A stretch of 64,000 nucleotides of DNA from Ancylobacter polymorphus (GCF_030813495.1 NZ_JAUSUI010000006.1:124001-188000); one strand, 5' to 3'. Positions 40,846-49,613 are shown, counted from the stretch's first letter. The notes: generated by a model from the letters alone, not told the origin. Numbers and translations: made by a program.

Positions 40846-41349
40846 TCAGCTGCAGCCGGACAGGATCCGGTTGGTGGCGGCGGTCACGCCGTTGAGCGAG
40901 AACACATAGCTCGTGTCATTGCCGCGCGCGGAAGTGGCGCTGATGCTCATCTGGCTGCCGCCGCGCAGCGCTTCCAGAAAGGCCGGCTCGCGCTCGGCCC
41001 GGCGCAGCCAGGCGCTGCTGCCTTCGGTCATCATCACGAATTTGTCGTCGCCAATGCTGGCGACCACCTGCGAGCCGGCGGCGAAGCTGTAGCCGGTCTG
41101 GAAACTCACCTCGGTGCGCTGAGCGGTGTTGGGCAGGGCGGTGACAAAGAACGTCACATCGCCATGGGTCAGCCGGTCCGGCTTGGCCGAGATCGGCGTG
41201 CTGATGGTATAGCATTGCGGCTTGCCATCGGCGTTGAAGCGCCAGGTGCTCCAGTCCTTGTACTCACCCATTGCTGTCGGCTTGGCAGCCATGGCGGCCG
41301 TGCTGGCAAGGAACATCACACTCAGTGCGATGGCGGTCCGTCCAATCAT
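40846..41349 (-). CDS. Invasion-associated locus B (IalB) family protein
   Basis: 167 residues with a signal peptide (cleavage near AAMAAKPT). The IalB pattern is seen in CYTISTPISAKPDRLTHGDVTFFVTALP and FVMMTEGSSAWLRRAEREPAFLEALRGGSQMSISATSARG, ending with a Cys that can pair with the first one. Periplasmic or surface. In Bartonella the founder helps red-cell invasion; here a free-living relative, function unknown. Convergent with the porin gene. Confidence 0.87.
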   Translation of the reverse strand: MIGRTAIALSVMFLASTAAMAAKPTAMGEYKDWSTWRFNADGKPQCYTISTPISAKPDRLTHGDVTFFVTALPNTAQRTEVSFQTGYSFAAGSQVVASIGDDKFVMMTEGSSAWLRRAEREPAFLEALRGGSQMSISATSARGNDTSYVFSLNGVTAATNRILSGCS

Positions 41350-41567
41350 GGGGGGAAACCTCCTCTCGTCTGTGGTTCAACGCAGAAGACTTGTCGGCCC
41401 GCGTTAAGACAGCGTTAAGGCACAGGGCGGGAGCGCGATCACAATGTGGACAGGCTGCCCGGTATGGGCCCGCGCGGCGGCGGCGCGCCACATGTCCGGC
41501 CCGATCGCTTCAGGTCGCGCCGCCCTGTCGGGGGAGGCGTTTGCGGTCCCTGATGAATCGGCAAAAG

Positions 41568-41651
41568 TCAGAGAGCATGGTGGAGCAGATACACCGCTCC
41601 CATGATAAAAATAGCGATAGAGAATGTGTAGTCTAGTAGAATATCGAACAT
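41568..41651 (-). CDS. Possible 27-residue transmembrane peptide
   Basis: ATG at 41651 opens MFDILLDYTFSIAIFIMGAV followed by YLLHHAL and a stop at 41568-41570. Nearly all residues from 4 to 24 are hydrophobic, fitting one membrane helix, and the stretch is clearly AT-richer than its surroundings. No strong ribosome site is visible. KdpF-like in size and style, but no kdp genes are present. May be chance. Confidence 0.25.
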   Translation of the reverse strand: MFDILLDYTFSIAIFIMGAVYLLHHAL

Positions 41652-41710
41652 CGTCTAAGCAAGCTTCTCATCTTAAGGCCCGCGAATGCGGGCGGGTGGA
41701 GCGTTTTATC

Positions 41711-41738
41711 TGACGCCGATGCGTTGACATCGGCGTCA
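41711..41738. other. Strong 11-bp hairpin in the IalB-serC intergenic region
   Basis: TGACGCCGATG (41711-41721) pairs perfectly with CATCGGCGTCA (41728-41738) around CGTTGA. It lies in a 697-bp region between ialB-like and serC that otherwise holds the tiny ORF at 41568, a 6-bp GCCCGC/GCGGGC hairpin (41678-41693) and the serC leader. Could be the end of a small RNA or a protein dyad; no U run follows. Confidence 0.55.
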
Positions 41739-41954
41739 TTCTGAGAAAGTCATTTCTCTGAGGTCAGATCCGCGAGCATCGCCGTCCAAACCAGAATGTG
41801 ACGGGTAGGTAACGGCTAACCCTCCGCGGCGGTTCCATACCGTCAGAGGTAAAATGAGCCGGCGCGGGCGGCTGGCGGGAAATCGCCTCCGGTTCGGGCT
41901 GGGGCGCACGGAGCCGCTGATCCGCGTCTCGGTGACACGGACACAGGCAGGAAC

Positions 41955-42047
41955 CTTTGCCTCTTGCGTTTCGCGCCCGCCGGGAGTAGACCCCTTCTCG
42001 GGCTACCCCTCCCCACCGAGGGGCACCCATCTGGAAGGATGGCTATC
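41955..42047 (+). ncRNA. Structured serC leader, candidate serC RNA motif
   Basis: The leader can fold two ways. One stem is GGG-A-GTAG-A-CCC (41982-41994) with GGG-CTAC-CCC (42000-42009). The alternative pairs CCCC-TT-CTCGG (41991-42001) with CCGAG-GGG (42016-42023). A third hairpin, CCATC (42027-42031) with GATGG (42038-42042), holds the serC ribosome site GGAAG in its loop. Mutually exclusive stems plus a looped ribosome site suggest cis regulation. A serC RNA motif upstream of serC-serA is described in alphaproteobacteria; the match is by place and look, not by search. Confidence 0.55.
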
Positions 42048-43223
42048 ATGACGAATACCGCGCAGCCGGCTGTGAAGCCGGCCAATCCCAATTTTTCGTC
42101 CGGCCCCTGTGCCAAGCGTCCCGGCTGGACGCTTGAGGCTTTGAGCGATGCTCCGCTCGGCCGCTCGCACCGTGCCAAGGTCGGCAAGGCGAAGCTGAAG
42201 CTCGCCATCGACCTCACCCGCGAAGTCCTGGAAATTCCCGCCGATTACCGCATCGGCATCGTTCCCGCGTCCGACACCGGCGCGGTCGAGATGGCGCTGT
42301 GGTCGCTGCTCGGCGCCCGCCCGGTCGATCTTCTGGCCTGGGAAAGCTTCGGCGAAGGCTGGGTGACGGATGTCGTCAAGCAGCTGAAGCTCAAGGACGC
42401 CCGCGTCCTGAAGGCGCCTTATGGCGAACTGCCCGACCTCGGCCAAGTGAATTTCGACCATGATGTGGTGTTCACCTGGAACGGCACCACTTCGGGCGTG
42501 CGGGTGCCGAACGGCGATTTCATCCCCGCCGACCGGCAGGGCCTGACCATTTGCGACGCCACCTCGGCCGCCTTCGCGCAGAATCTCGACTGGGCCAAGC
42601 TCGATGTCGTGACCTATAGCTGGCAGAAGGTGCTGGGCGGCGAAGCCGCGCACGGCATGCTGATCCTCTCGCCCCGCGCGGTCGAGCGGCTGGAGAGCTA
42701 TGTCCCGGCCTGGCCGCTGCCGAAGATCTTCCGCCTGACCAAGGGCGGCAAGCTGATCGAAGGCACCTTCGAGGGCGAGACCATCAACACCCCGTCCATG
42801 CTCTGCGTCGAGGACTATATCGACGCGCTGAACTGGGCGAAGGCGGTGGGCGGGCTCAAGGGCCTGCAGGCGCGCTCGGATGCGAATTTCAAGGTGCTCG
42901 CCGACTATGTCGCCAAGACGCCCTGGATCGACTTCCTCGCCACGGTGCCGGAAACCCGCTCCAACACCAGCGTGTGCCTGGTTGTTGCCGACCCCGAGGT
43001 GAAGGCGCTGGCGCCGGACGCGCAGGCGGCTTTCGCCAAGGCGCTGGCGGCGTCGCTGGAAAAGGCCGGCGTCGCCTATGACATCGGCGCCTATCGCGAC
43101 GCGCCGGCCGGCCTGCGCATCTGGGCGGGCGCCACGGTCGAGGCGTCCGATCTCGACGCGCTGCTGCCCTGGCTCGACTGGGCTTTCGCCACCGCCAAGG
43201 CCGGCCTCAAGCAGGCGGCCTGA
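42048..43223 (+). CDS. serC: SerC, phosphoserine aminotransferase
   Basis: PLP enzyme converting 3-phosphohydroxypyruvate to phosphoserine, 391 residues, in the class-V fold form typical of alphaproteobacteria. N-terminal [15 protein letters not shown], the PLP Asp in ICDATSAAF and the Schiff-base Lys in [29 protein letters not shown] (42033-42038) sets the ATG at 42048 rather than 42039. serA follows 222 bp downstream with two hairpins between, and the pair makes the first two steps of serine synthesis. Confidence 0.96.
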   Translation: MTNTAQPAVKPANPNFSSGPCAKRPGWTLEALSDAPLGRSHRAKVGKAKLKLAIDLTREVLEIPADYRIGIVPASDTGAVEMALWSLLGARPVDLLAWESFGEGWVTDVVKQLKLKDARVLKAPYGELPDLGQVNFDHDVVFTWNGTTSGVRVPNGDFIPADRQGLTICDATSAAFAQNLDWAKLDVVTYSWQKVLGGEAAHGMLILSPRAVERLESYVPAWPLPKIFRLTKGGKLIEGTFEGETINTPSMLCVEDYIDALNWAKAVGGLKGLQARSDANFKVLADYVAKTPWIDFLATVPETRSNTSVCLVVADPEVKALAPDAQAAFAKALAASLEKAGVAYDIGAYRDAPAGLRIWAGATVEASDLDALLPWLDWAFATAKAGLKQAA

Positions 43224-43345
43224 GCCGCTTTCGCGACGGTCCCCGCCGCTGACGCAAGGGGACGGCGAAGGGGCCGCGCAGGTTCCGAAGGCGCAGGGCT
43301 TTCTCTCCCGGCCGCGTCTCGCCTTCGACGCCTTGCATGTGCGCC

Positions 43346-43385
43346 CGACGAACGCTTCGTCGTCCCCTCCCGCCAGCGGCGGGAG
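43346..43385 (+). promoter_or_regulatory. Tandem hairpins between serC and serA
   Basis: CGACGAA (43346-43352) with TTCGTCG (43356-43362), then CTCCCGCC (43367-43374) with GGCGGGAG (43378-43385). Both are perfect, 7 and 8 bp, with 3-nt loops. No clear T run, so more likely processing or stability elements than a terminator. Confidence 0.45.
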
Positions 43386-43445
43386 CCTTCCTCTCTCCCG
43401 CTCCGCGCGGGTCGATGTTCCCCTTTTCCGAACAGGATGAAGCCC

Positions 43446-45032
43446 ATGGCTCCCCGCGTTCTCATTTCCGATGCGCTTTCCCCCGCCGCCGTGCAGATCT
43501 TCAAGGACCGCGGCATCGAGGTCGATTTCCAGCCGGCGCTGGGCAAGGACAAGGACAAGCTGGCCGAGATCATCGGCAATTATGATGGCCTCGCCATCCG
43601 CTCCGCCACCAAGGTGACGCCGAAAATCCTCGCCAACGCCACGCGGCTGAAGGTGGTCGGGCGCGCCGGCATCGGCGTCGACAATGTCGACATCCCGGCC
43701 GCGACCGCCAAGGGCGTGATCGTGATGAACACGCCGTTCGGCAACTCCATCACCACCGCCGAGCACGCCATCGCCATGATGTTCGCGCTCGCCCGCGAAA
43801 TCCCCGCCGCCGACGCCTCCACCCAGGCCGGCAAGTGGGAGAAGAACCGCTTCATGGGCGTGGAGCTGACGGCCAAGACGCTCGGCATCATCGGCTGCGG
43901 CAATATCGGCTCCATCGTCGCCGACCGCGCCATCGGGCTGAAGATGAAGGTCATCGCCTTCGATCCCTTCCTCTCGCCGGAACGCGCCAAGGATATCGGC
44001 GTCGAGAAGGTGGAGCTGGACGACCTGCTCGCCCGCGCCGATGTCATCACCCTGCACACGCCGCTGACCGACAAGACCCGCAACGTGCTCTCCGCCGAGG
44101 CCATCGCCAAGACGAAGAAAGGCGTGCGCATCGTCAACTGCGCGCGCGGCGGGCTGGTCGATGAGGCGGCGCTGGCGGAAGCGCTGAAGAGCGGCCATGT
44201 CGCCGGCGCGGCCTTCGACGTGTTCATCACCGAGCCGGCGACCGAGAACCCGCTTTTCGGCCTGCCCAATGTCATCTGCACCCCGCATCTCGGCGCCTCC
44301 ACCACCGAGGCGCAGGAGAATGTCGCGCTGCAGGTGGCCGAGCAGATGAGCGACTATCTGCTGCGCGGCGCCATCTCCAATGCGGTGAACTTCCCCTCGA
44401 TCACGGCGGAAGAAGCGCCGAAGCTGAAGCCGTTCATCGAACTCGCCGAAAAGCTCGGCTCCTTCGCCGGCCAGCTCACCGACACCGACATCCAGACCGT
44501 GCGCATCACCTATGACGGCGCGGTGGCCAGCCTGAAGATCAAGGCGCTGACCTCGGCGGCGGTGGCCGGCCTGCTGCGCCCGGCGCTGGCGGACATCAAT
44601 GTCGTTTCCGCGCCCTCCATCGCCAAGGAGCGCGGCATCGTGGTGGAAGAGACCACCCGCGAGATCGCCGGCGATTATGAGAGCCTGATCACCCTCACCG
44701 TCATCACCGACAAGATGGAGCGCTCCATCTCCGGCACGGTGTTCGCCGATGGGCGCCCGCGCATCGTCGACATCAAGGGCATCAAGGTGGACGCCGAGTT
44801 CGCGCCGTCCATGCTCTATGTCACCAATGAGGACAAGCCGGGCTTCGTCGGCCGCTTCGCCGGCCTGCTCGGCGATGCCGGCATCAACATCGCCACCTTC
44901 GCGCTCGGCCGCGACCGGCAGGGCGGCGACGCCATCGCGCTGGTCGAGGTGGACGGCACCGTGCCGGCCGAGCTGCTCGCCAAGGTGCAGCAGCTGCCCT
45001 CGGTGAAGCAGGCCAAGCCGCTGGCGTTCTGA
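43446..45032 (+). CDS. serA: SerA, D-3-phosphoglycerate dehydrogenase
   Basis: First enzyme of serine synthesis, long type I form of 528 residues. Substrate domain PRVLISDALSPAAVQIFKDRGIEV, NAD motif LGIIGCGNIGSIVADRAIGL, catalytic Arg in VNCARGGLVDEAAL, catalytic Glu downstream, and the His-Leu-Gly-Ala HLGAST. The ASB domain and a C-terminal ACT domain (MLYVTNEDKPGFVGRFAGLLGDAGINIATFALGRD) follow, so serine feedback is possible. AGGA at 43434-43437 favours ATG 43446 over 43437. Confidence 0.96.
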   Translation: MAPRVLISDALSPAAVQIFKDRGIEVDFQPALGKDKDKLAEIIGNYDGLAIRSATKVTPKILANATRLKVVGRAGIGVDNVDIPAATAKGVIVMNTPFGNSITTAEHAIAMMFALAREIPAADASTQAGKWEKNRFMGVELTAKTLGIIGCGNIGSIVADRAIGLKMKVIAFDPFLSPERAKDIGVEKVELDDLLARADVITLHTPLTDKTRNVLSAEAIAKTKKGVRIVNCARGGLVDEAALAEALKSGHVAGAAFDVFITEPATENPLFGLPNVICTPHLGASTTEAQENVALQVAEQMSDYLLRGAISNAVNFPSITAEEAPKLKPFIELAEKLGSFAGQLTDTDIQTVRITYDGAVASLKIKALTSAAVAGLLRPALADINVVSAPSIAKERGIVVEETTREIAGDYESLITLTVITDKMERSISGTVFADGRPRIVDIKGIKVDAEFAPSMLYVTNEDKPGFVGRFAGLLGDAGINIATFALGRDRQGGDAIALVEVDGTVPAELLAKVQQLPSVKQAKPLAF

Positions 45033-45050
45033 GGCGCGGCGCTCCCAGTA

Positions 45051-45083
45051 AAAAAGGCCCCCGGAGCGATCCGGGGGCCTTTT
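45051..45083. terminator. Bidirectional terminator between serA and eda
   Basis: AAAAA then GGCCCCCGG (45056-45064), AGCGAT, CCGGGGGCC (45071-45079) and TTTT. The stem is perfect with A and T runs on both sides, placed between convergent genes. Confidence 0.93.
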
Positions 45084-45101
45084 GCGGAATGTGCCTCCCG
45101 C

Positions 45102-45749
45102 TCACATCGGGAAGGCGGCGCGGTGCAGGCGGGCGGCGGCCTTGGCCAGCGCGACGATCTGTTCCCAGTCGCCCATCGTCACCGCGTCATTCGGCGCCAC
45201 CCAGGAACCGCCGACGGCGAGGATGTTGGGCTGGGCGAGATAGGCGCCGACATTGGCCGGGCTGATGCCCCCGGTCGGGCAGAAGCGCAGGTCGGGGAGC
45301 GGGCCCGCCAGCGACTTGATGAGATTGACCCCGCCCACCGCTTCCGCCGGGAACAGCTTGAGCACGGGAAAGCCCAGCGCGTGCAGCGTCATCGCCTCGG
45401 TGGCGGTGGCGCAGCCGGGCATGACCGGCACCGGCGCCTCGGCCAGCGCCTCGGCCAGCGCGGTCGGGCAGCCGGGGCTGACGAGGAAGCGCGCGCCGGC
45501 GTCGATGGATTTCTGGATGAGGTCCGGCCGGGTCACCGTGCCGGCGCCGACGATGGCGTCCGGCACCTCGGCGGCGATGGCGGCGATGGCTTCCAGCGCC
45601 GCCGGCGTGCGCAGCGTCACCTCGATCAGCGGCAGCCCGCCCTCGGCCAGCGCCCGCGCGAGCTTCACGCCCGCAGCAACGCTCGGCACGGTGACGACGG
45701 GAACGACGGGAGCGCGGGCGAGCAGCAGGCTGGGGTCGGGAAGCGACAT
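45102..45749 (-). CDS. eda: Eda, KDPG (2-keto-3-deoxy-6-phosphogluconate) aldolase
   Basis: 215 residues, class I aldolase of the Entner-Doudoroff pathway, splitting KDPG to pyruvate and glyceraldehyde-3-phosphate. Motifs: the Glu in IEVTLRTPAAL, GAGTV, VSPG and the Schiff-base Lys in VLKLFPAEAVGG, then CPTGGISPANVGAYLA. Full length. Alone here, without edd; relatives use it also for KHG. Confidence 0.93.
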   Translation of the reverse strand: MSLPDPSLLLARAPVVPVVTVPSVAAGVKLARALAEGGLPLIEVTLRTPAALEAIAAIAAEVPDAIVGAGTVTRPDLIQKSIDAGARFLVSPGCPTALAEALAEAPVPVMPGCATATEAMTLHALGFPVLKLFPAEAVGGVNLIKSLAGPLPDLRFCPTGGISPANVGAYLAQPNILAVGGSWVAPNDAVTMGDWEQIVALAKAAARLHRAAFPM

Positions 45750-45935
45750 CGGACACCTTGCGGGACATTGCGGGGACTGGTTGCGACATCAAGACCGCCG
45801 GGCGCCGGCTTGTCGAGAGGCAGGGCCGAGAATTGTGCGCTGCGGCGTGGACGGCGCCGGTTCCGCCATGGCTTTGAACCGGCTAGCCTGAGGTCCGCGC
45901 TTCGCCGCCCGTCGCTCGCCTCCGGACCTGCCCGC

Positions 45936-46865
45936 ATGTTCAACATCGATTCCGTCTATCCCCGCGACCTCATCGGCTATGGCCGCACCCCGCCGGACCC
46001 GAAATGGCCGGGCGGGGCGCGGATCGCGGTGCAGTTCGTCATCAATTACGAAGAGGGCGGCGAGAACTGCATCCTGCATGGCGACGCCGCCTCCGAGGCC
46101 TTCCTCTCCGAGATCGTCGGCGCCCAGCCCTGGCCGGGGCAGCGGCACATGAACATGGAGTCGATCTACGAATATGGCGCGCGCGCCGGCTTCTGGCGGC
46201 TGTGGCGGCTGTTCACCGCGCGCGGCCTGCCGGTCACGGTCTATGGCGTCACCACGGCGCTGGCGCGCAACCCGGAAGCGGTCGCCGCGATGAAGGAGGC
46301 GGAATGGGAGATCGCCAGCCACGGGCTGAAATGGATCGACTACCGCAATCATTCCTACGCGGCGGAGAAGGCCGATTTCGACACCGCGCTGCGCCTGCAC
46401 ACGGAGATCACCGGCGAGCGGCCGCTCGGCTGGTACACCGGCCGCACTTCGGAGCACACGCGCCGCATCGTCATGGAGGAGGGCGGCTTTCTCTATGATT
46501 CCGACATCTATTCCGACGAACTGCCCTTCTGGGTGAAAGGCCCGCGCGGGCCGCACCTCTCCATTCCCTATACGCTCGATGCCAATGACATGCGCTTCGC
46601 CATTCCCGCCGGTTTCGACCATGGCGAGCCGTTTTTCGCCTATCTGCGCGACAGTTTCGACGTGCTCTATGCGGAAGGGGCGGACGCGCCGAAGATGATG
46701 AGCGTCGGCCTGCATTGCCGGCTCGCCGGGCGGCCGGGGCGGTTCCTGGCGCTGCAGCGCTTCCTCGATCACATCGCCCGCCATGACCGTGTGTGGGTGC
46801 CGCGCCGGATCGACATCGCCCGGCACTGGCACACCCACCACAAGCCGTCCCCGAAGCCGGAGTAA
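45936..46865 (+). CDS. puuE: PuuE-type allantoinase (polysaccharide-deacetylase fold)
   Basis: 309 residues from the ATG at 45936. The YPRDLIGYGRTPPDPKWPGGARIAVQFVINYEEGGENCILHGD start, NMESIYEYGARAGFWRL and EIASHGLKWIDYRNH with HTEITGERPLGWYTGRTSEHTRRIV are typical of cofactor-independent allantoinases of the NodB-like fold. It would open allantoin to allantoate, and purine breakdown yields glyoxylate for gcl at the window's right end. The open frame upstream to 45123 overlaps eda and is not coding. Confidence 0.9.
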   Translation: MFNIDSVYPRDLIGYGRTPPDPKWPGGARIAVQFVINYEEGGENCILHGDAASEAFLSEIVGAQPWPGQRHMNMESIYEYGARAGFWRLWRLFTARGLPVTVYGVTTALARNPEAVAAMKEAEWEIASHGLKWIDYRNHSYAAEKADFDTALRLHTEITGERPLGWYTGRTSEHTRRIVMEEGGFLYDSDIYSDELPFWVKGPRGPHLSIPYTLDANDMRFAIPAGFDHGEPFFAYLRDSFDVLYAEGADAPKMMSVGLHCRLAGRPGRFLALQRFLDHIARHDRVWVPRRIDIARHWHTHHKPSPKPE

Positions 46866-46869
46866 GGCC

Positions 46870-47232
46870 ATGACACTGCGGAGTGCTTCCGTCGTCGCTT
46901 TCGTTCTCGCCGCGCTGCCCTGCGCCGCGCTGGCGGATACGATCGTCCTTCCGCTGCCGAAGGGAGCGAAGGCGGAGACGATCCGCGTCGCCTATGACTG
47001 CGGCGCTTTCGGCCATGTATCGGCGCAGTATGTCAACGCCCCGCCGGTGGCGCTGGCCAGCCTCTCCTTCAAGGGCGAGTTCGTGGTGGCGGCCAATGTG
47101 ATCGCGGCGTCCGGCGCGCGCTATGCCGGCGGCAAATATATCTGGTGGACCAAGGGCAGCAGCGCCGACCTCTATGATGTGACCTTGGGCGAGGGGGCGG
47201 CGCCGATCGCGTCCTGCATCTCGGGCACATGA
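46870..47232 (+). CDS. MliC-like periplasmic lysozyme inhibitor
   Basis: 120 residues, 4 bp after puuE. Signal peptide to CAALADT. The MliC fold is seen in IRVAYDCGAFGHVSAQYVN, LASLSFKGEFVVAA and the signature ASGARYAGGKYIWWTKGSSADLYD that inserts in the C-type lysozyme active site; two Cys can pair. Periplasmic, soluble rather than lipid-anchored since no lipobox is present. Tail overlaps the convergent channel gene by 61 bp. Confidence 0.82.
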   Translation: MTLRSASVVAFVLAALPCAALADTIVLPLPKGAKAETIRVAYDCGAFGHVSAQYVNAPPVALASLSFKGEFVVAANVIAASGARYAGGKYIWWTKGSSADLYDVTLGEGAAPIASCISGT

Positions 47233-47693
47233 GCCTCCTCGTCATGGCGCGGCGGCCGCCGGCGCGGCGGACGGCGCACCTCCGGCAGATGCTGCTGGAT
47301 GACGAGAAACAGCAGCGCCGTGCTCCAGCCGAACATCATGATGCCGCTGCCCGCCGTCATCGGGTCGATCAGCCGGGTTCCGGCGTCCTGCGTCGACTGG
47401 CCGAAGCCCAGCGCGGTGTAATTGACGAAGGCGGAGTAATAGGCGTCGTTGTGATCCTCGACGATGCCCTGCATGGCATAGACGACGGCCCAGAGGCCGA
47501 CCTCGATGAGATGGGCGACCAGCAGCACGATATTGGCGACGGTGAGCGCCATGAGCAGCCGCAGCCGGGGATGACGCCTGAACATGTTGTCATAGGCGTC
47601 CGCCCAGTCGAGCAGGATATAGGTCGCCATCAGATGAACCAGCATGACCAGCATCATCAAGGCGATGCCGATGCCGATTTCCTTGATGATCAT
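47172..47693 (-). CDS. Two-helix ion-channel family protein
   Basis: 173 residues from the ATG at 47693. Three hydrophobic helices: residues about 5-28, 46-75, and 115-135, with a pore-like segment AYYSAFVNYTALGFGQ, comparable to the TVGYG filter of potassium channels but with LGFG. The C-terminal tail is charged. Annotated in relatives as ion channel; selectivity not known. GNAT gene starts 30 bp upstream on the other strand. Confidence 0.75.
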   Translation of the reverse strand: MIIKEIGIGIALMMLVMLVHLMATYILLDWADAYDNMFRRHPRLRLLMALTVANIVLLVAHLIEVGLWAVVYAMQGIVEDHNDAYYSAFVNYTALGFGQSTQDAGTRLIDPMTAGSGIMMFGWSTALLFLVIQQHLPEVRRPPRRRPPRHDEEAHVPEMQDAIGAAPSPKVTS

Positions 47694-47723
47694 TGTCGTC
47701 TCCCGGGGGCGGAGGAGGAATGA

Positions 47724-48563
47724 ATGCCGGCGGAACCTAGCATTCGCGCGCTTAACACGGCGGAAATCGGGCTGGCGGTGGAATGGGCGGCGGCGGAAGG
47801 CTGGAACCCCGGCCTCACGGACGCCGCCTGCTTCGCCACGGTCGATCCCGCCGGCTTTCTCGTCGCCGAGCTCGACGGTGCGCCGGCGGCGGTGATCTCG
47901 GTGGTGAATTACGATACGCGCTTCGCCTTTCTCGGCTTCTACATCGTGCGGCCGGAACTGCGCGGGCAGGGCATCGGGTTTCGCCTGTGGCAGGCGGGCC
48001 TCGCCCATGCCGGGGCGCGCACCATCGGCCTCGACGGGGTTGTGGCGCAGCAGGCGAATTACGCCAGCCAGGGCTTTGCCTTGGCCCATCGCAACATCCG
48101 CTTCACTGGCACGCCGGAAACCGGCGAGATGGGGGAGACGGTGGACCTCGCACAGGTGCCATTCGCGGCGATAGAGGCCAGCGATGCCGAGGTGTTTCCC
48201 GCGCCCCGTGCCGCCTTTCTCAAGGCGTGGATCACCGCGCCGGGCCATGTCGGGCGGGCGGTGCTGCGCGAGGGGCGCCTTGCCGGCTGGGGCGTGGTGC
48301 GCCCGGCGCGAACGGGGTGGAAGATCGGGCCGCTGGTCGCCGGGGATGCGGAGGTGGCGGACAGGCTGTTTCGCGCGCTGCGGGCGGCGGCGGGCAGCGC
48401 GGCCGTCGTGCTCGACGTGCCGGAGCCGAACGCGCCGGCGCTGGCGCTCGCCCGCCGGCACGGGCTCACCCCCGTTTTCGAGACGGCGCGGATGTACCGG
48501 GGCTCACTCCGGCCGGCGAGGCTGGAGCCGGTCTATGGCGTCACCAGTTTCGAGCTCGGCTGA
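47724..48563 (+). CDS. GNAT-family N-acetyltransferase
   Basis: 279 residues; GGAGGAGG just before the ATG at 47724. The acetyl-CoA loop is FYIVRPELRGQGIGFRLWQAGL (about residue 80). A second half with ILEV-like strands and an acyl-CoA-like fold (GWGVVRPARTGWKIGPLVA) resembles the YitH/HolE group with a C-terminal domain. Substrate unknown. 60-bp tail overlap with the convergent DMT transporter. Confidence 0.88.
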   Translation: MPAEPSIRALNTAEIGLAVEWAAAEGWNPGLTDAACFATVDPAGFLVAELDGAPAAVISVVNYDTRFAFLGFYIVRPELRGQGIGFRLWQAGLAHAGARTIGLDGVVAQQANYASQGFALAHRNIRFTGTPETGEMGETVDLAQVPFAAIEASDAEVFPAPRAAFLKAWITAPGHVGRAVLREGRLAGWGVVRPARTGWKIGPLVAGDAEVADRLFRALRAAAGSAAVVLDVPEPNAPALALARRHGLTPVFETARMYRGSLRPARLEPVYGVTSFELG

Positions 48564-49472
48564 AGCGGGCGCGCGGCCGGTCTTCGGCGCCCATTTGGTG
48601 GCGATGACGACGCCGGACAGCACCAGCGCATAGCCGGCGGCATGGTAGAGATGCGGCCGCTCGCCGAGAAAAAGGATGGCGAGCGCCGAGCCGAACACCG
48701 GCATGAGGTGGAAGAACGGCGCGGCGCGGTTCGGCCCCACCAGCTGCACCGCGCGGTTGAAGAACAGATAGGCCAGCAGCGAGGGAAACAGCGCGACATA
48801 GACGATGGCGGTCAGCGCCTTGGCGTCGAATGTCAGCGGCGGGCCCATGATCCGCTCCGCCAGGAAAAGCGGCGTGAGCATAAAGAGGCCGAGGCTGAGG
48901 CTGATGCCGAGGAAGCCCAGGGCCGAGAAGGCCGGCCGGCGCGCCAGCAGCGAGGAATAGAGCCCATAGAGCACCATCGCCGCGATCAGCCACAGATCGC
49001 CCCGGTTGAAGGCGATGTTCATGAGCACATGCGGATCGCCCCGGCAGATGATGGTGAGCACGCCCATGAGCGAGAGAAAGATGCCCGCCGCCTGACCGGG
49101 CGACAGCCGCTCGCCATTGAGCAGCAGCGACCAGAAGGCGATGAGCAGCGGCCCGGTCGATTGCAGCAGAAGCGCGTTCAGCGCCGGGGTGAATTCCAGC
49201 GCGTGGTACTGCATGGTGTTGAACAGGGTGATGCCGGTAAGCGCCAGCAGGCCGACAAGTTTCCAGTGCCGGCGCAGCAGCGGCCAATCCGCCCGCATCG
49301 AGCGCCAGGCGAAGGGCAGGAGAATCAGCACCGCCAGCGCCCAGCGCAGCCAGGCGAGGCTCGCCGGCGGCACATGGCCGGCGACGTGCCGGCCCATCAC
49401 GATATTGCCCGCCCAGAACAGCGAGACGAGGGGCAGCAGCAGATAGGGCGCGTCGAACAGGCGGCGGAACAT
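48504..49472 (-). CDS. EamA/DMT-superfamily exporter
   Basis: 322 residues with ten hydrophobic helices in two EamA repeats; family marks are SLFWAGNIVMGRHVAG near the start and TGITLFNTMQYHALEFTPALNALLLQSTGPLLIAFWS and FNRAVQLVGPNRAAPFFHLMPVFGSALAILFLGE in the second. ATG at 49472 agrees with the first helix. Exports a metabolite, perhaps amino acids; which one is unknown. Confidence 0.9.
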   Translation of the reverse strand: MFRRLFDAPYLLLPLVSLFWAGNIVMGRHVAGHVPPASLAWLRWALAVLILLPFAWRSMRADWPLLRRHWKLVGLLALTGITLFNTMQYHALEFTPALNALLLQSTGPLLIAFWSLLLNGERLSPGQAAGIFLSLMGVLTIICRGDPHVLMNIAFNRGDLWLIAAMVLYGLYSSLLARRPAFSALGFLGISLSLGLFMLTPLFLAERIMGPPLTFDAKALTAIVYVALFPSLLAYLFFNRAVQLVGPNRAAPFFHLMPVFGSALAILFLGERPHLYHAAGYALVLSGVVIATKWAPKTGRAPASAELETGDAIDRLQPRRPE

Positions 49473-49613
49473 AAGCGGGCCCGGGTGCGAACGGGTGGCG
49501 CGCCGAGGCTTTAGCGTATTTCCGCCGCGCTGGCGCCGCCGGGCGGGAGGCGCCAGCATGAAATCTTCTGATCCATCGCCGCGCGCCGCTGATGCGTCGC
49601 GGGGCGGGCAGGC

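Noticed and set aside
41271..41636. 121-codon plus-strand frame in the ialB upstream region
   Set aside because: Starts inside ialB antisense, Arg/Ser-rich, no motif or ribosome site.
41678..41693. GCCCGC-GAAT-GCGGGC as a terminator of ialB
   Set aside because: It lies upstream of the minus-strand ialB gene, not after it, and has no U run in that direction.
43437..43445. First ATG (43437) as the serA start
   Set aside because: AGG sits directly against it with no spacing; the next ATG at 43446 has proper spacing and fits the family N-terminus.
42003..44288. A 761-codon open frame opposite serC and serA
   Set aside because: Antisense shadow with biased composition; both plus-strand genes are certain.
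45123..45935. N-terminal extension of the allantoinase to 580 codons
   Set aside because: Covers eda on the other strand and the promoter area; the family start is at 45936.
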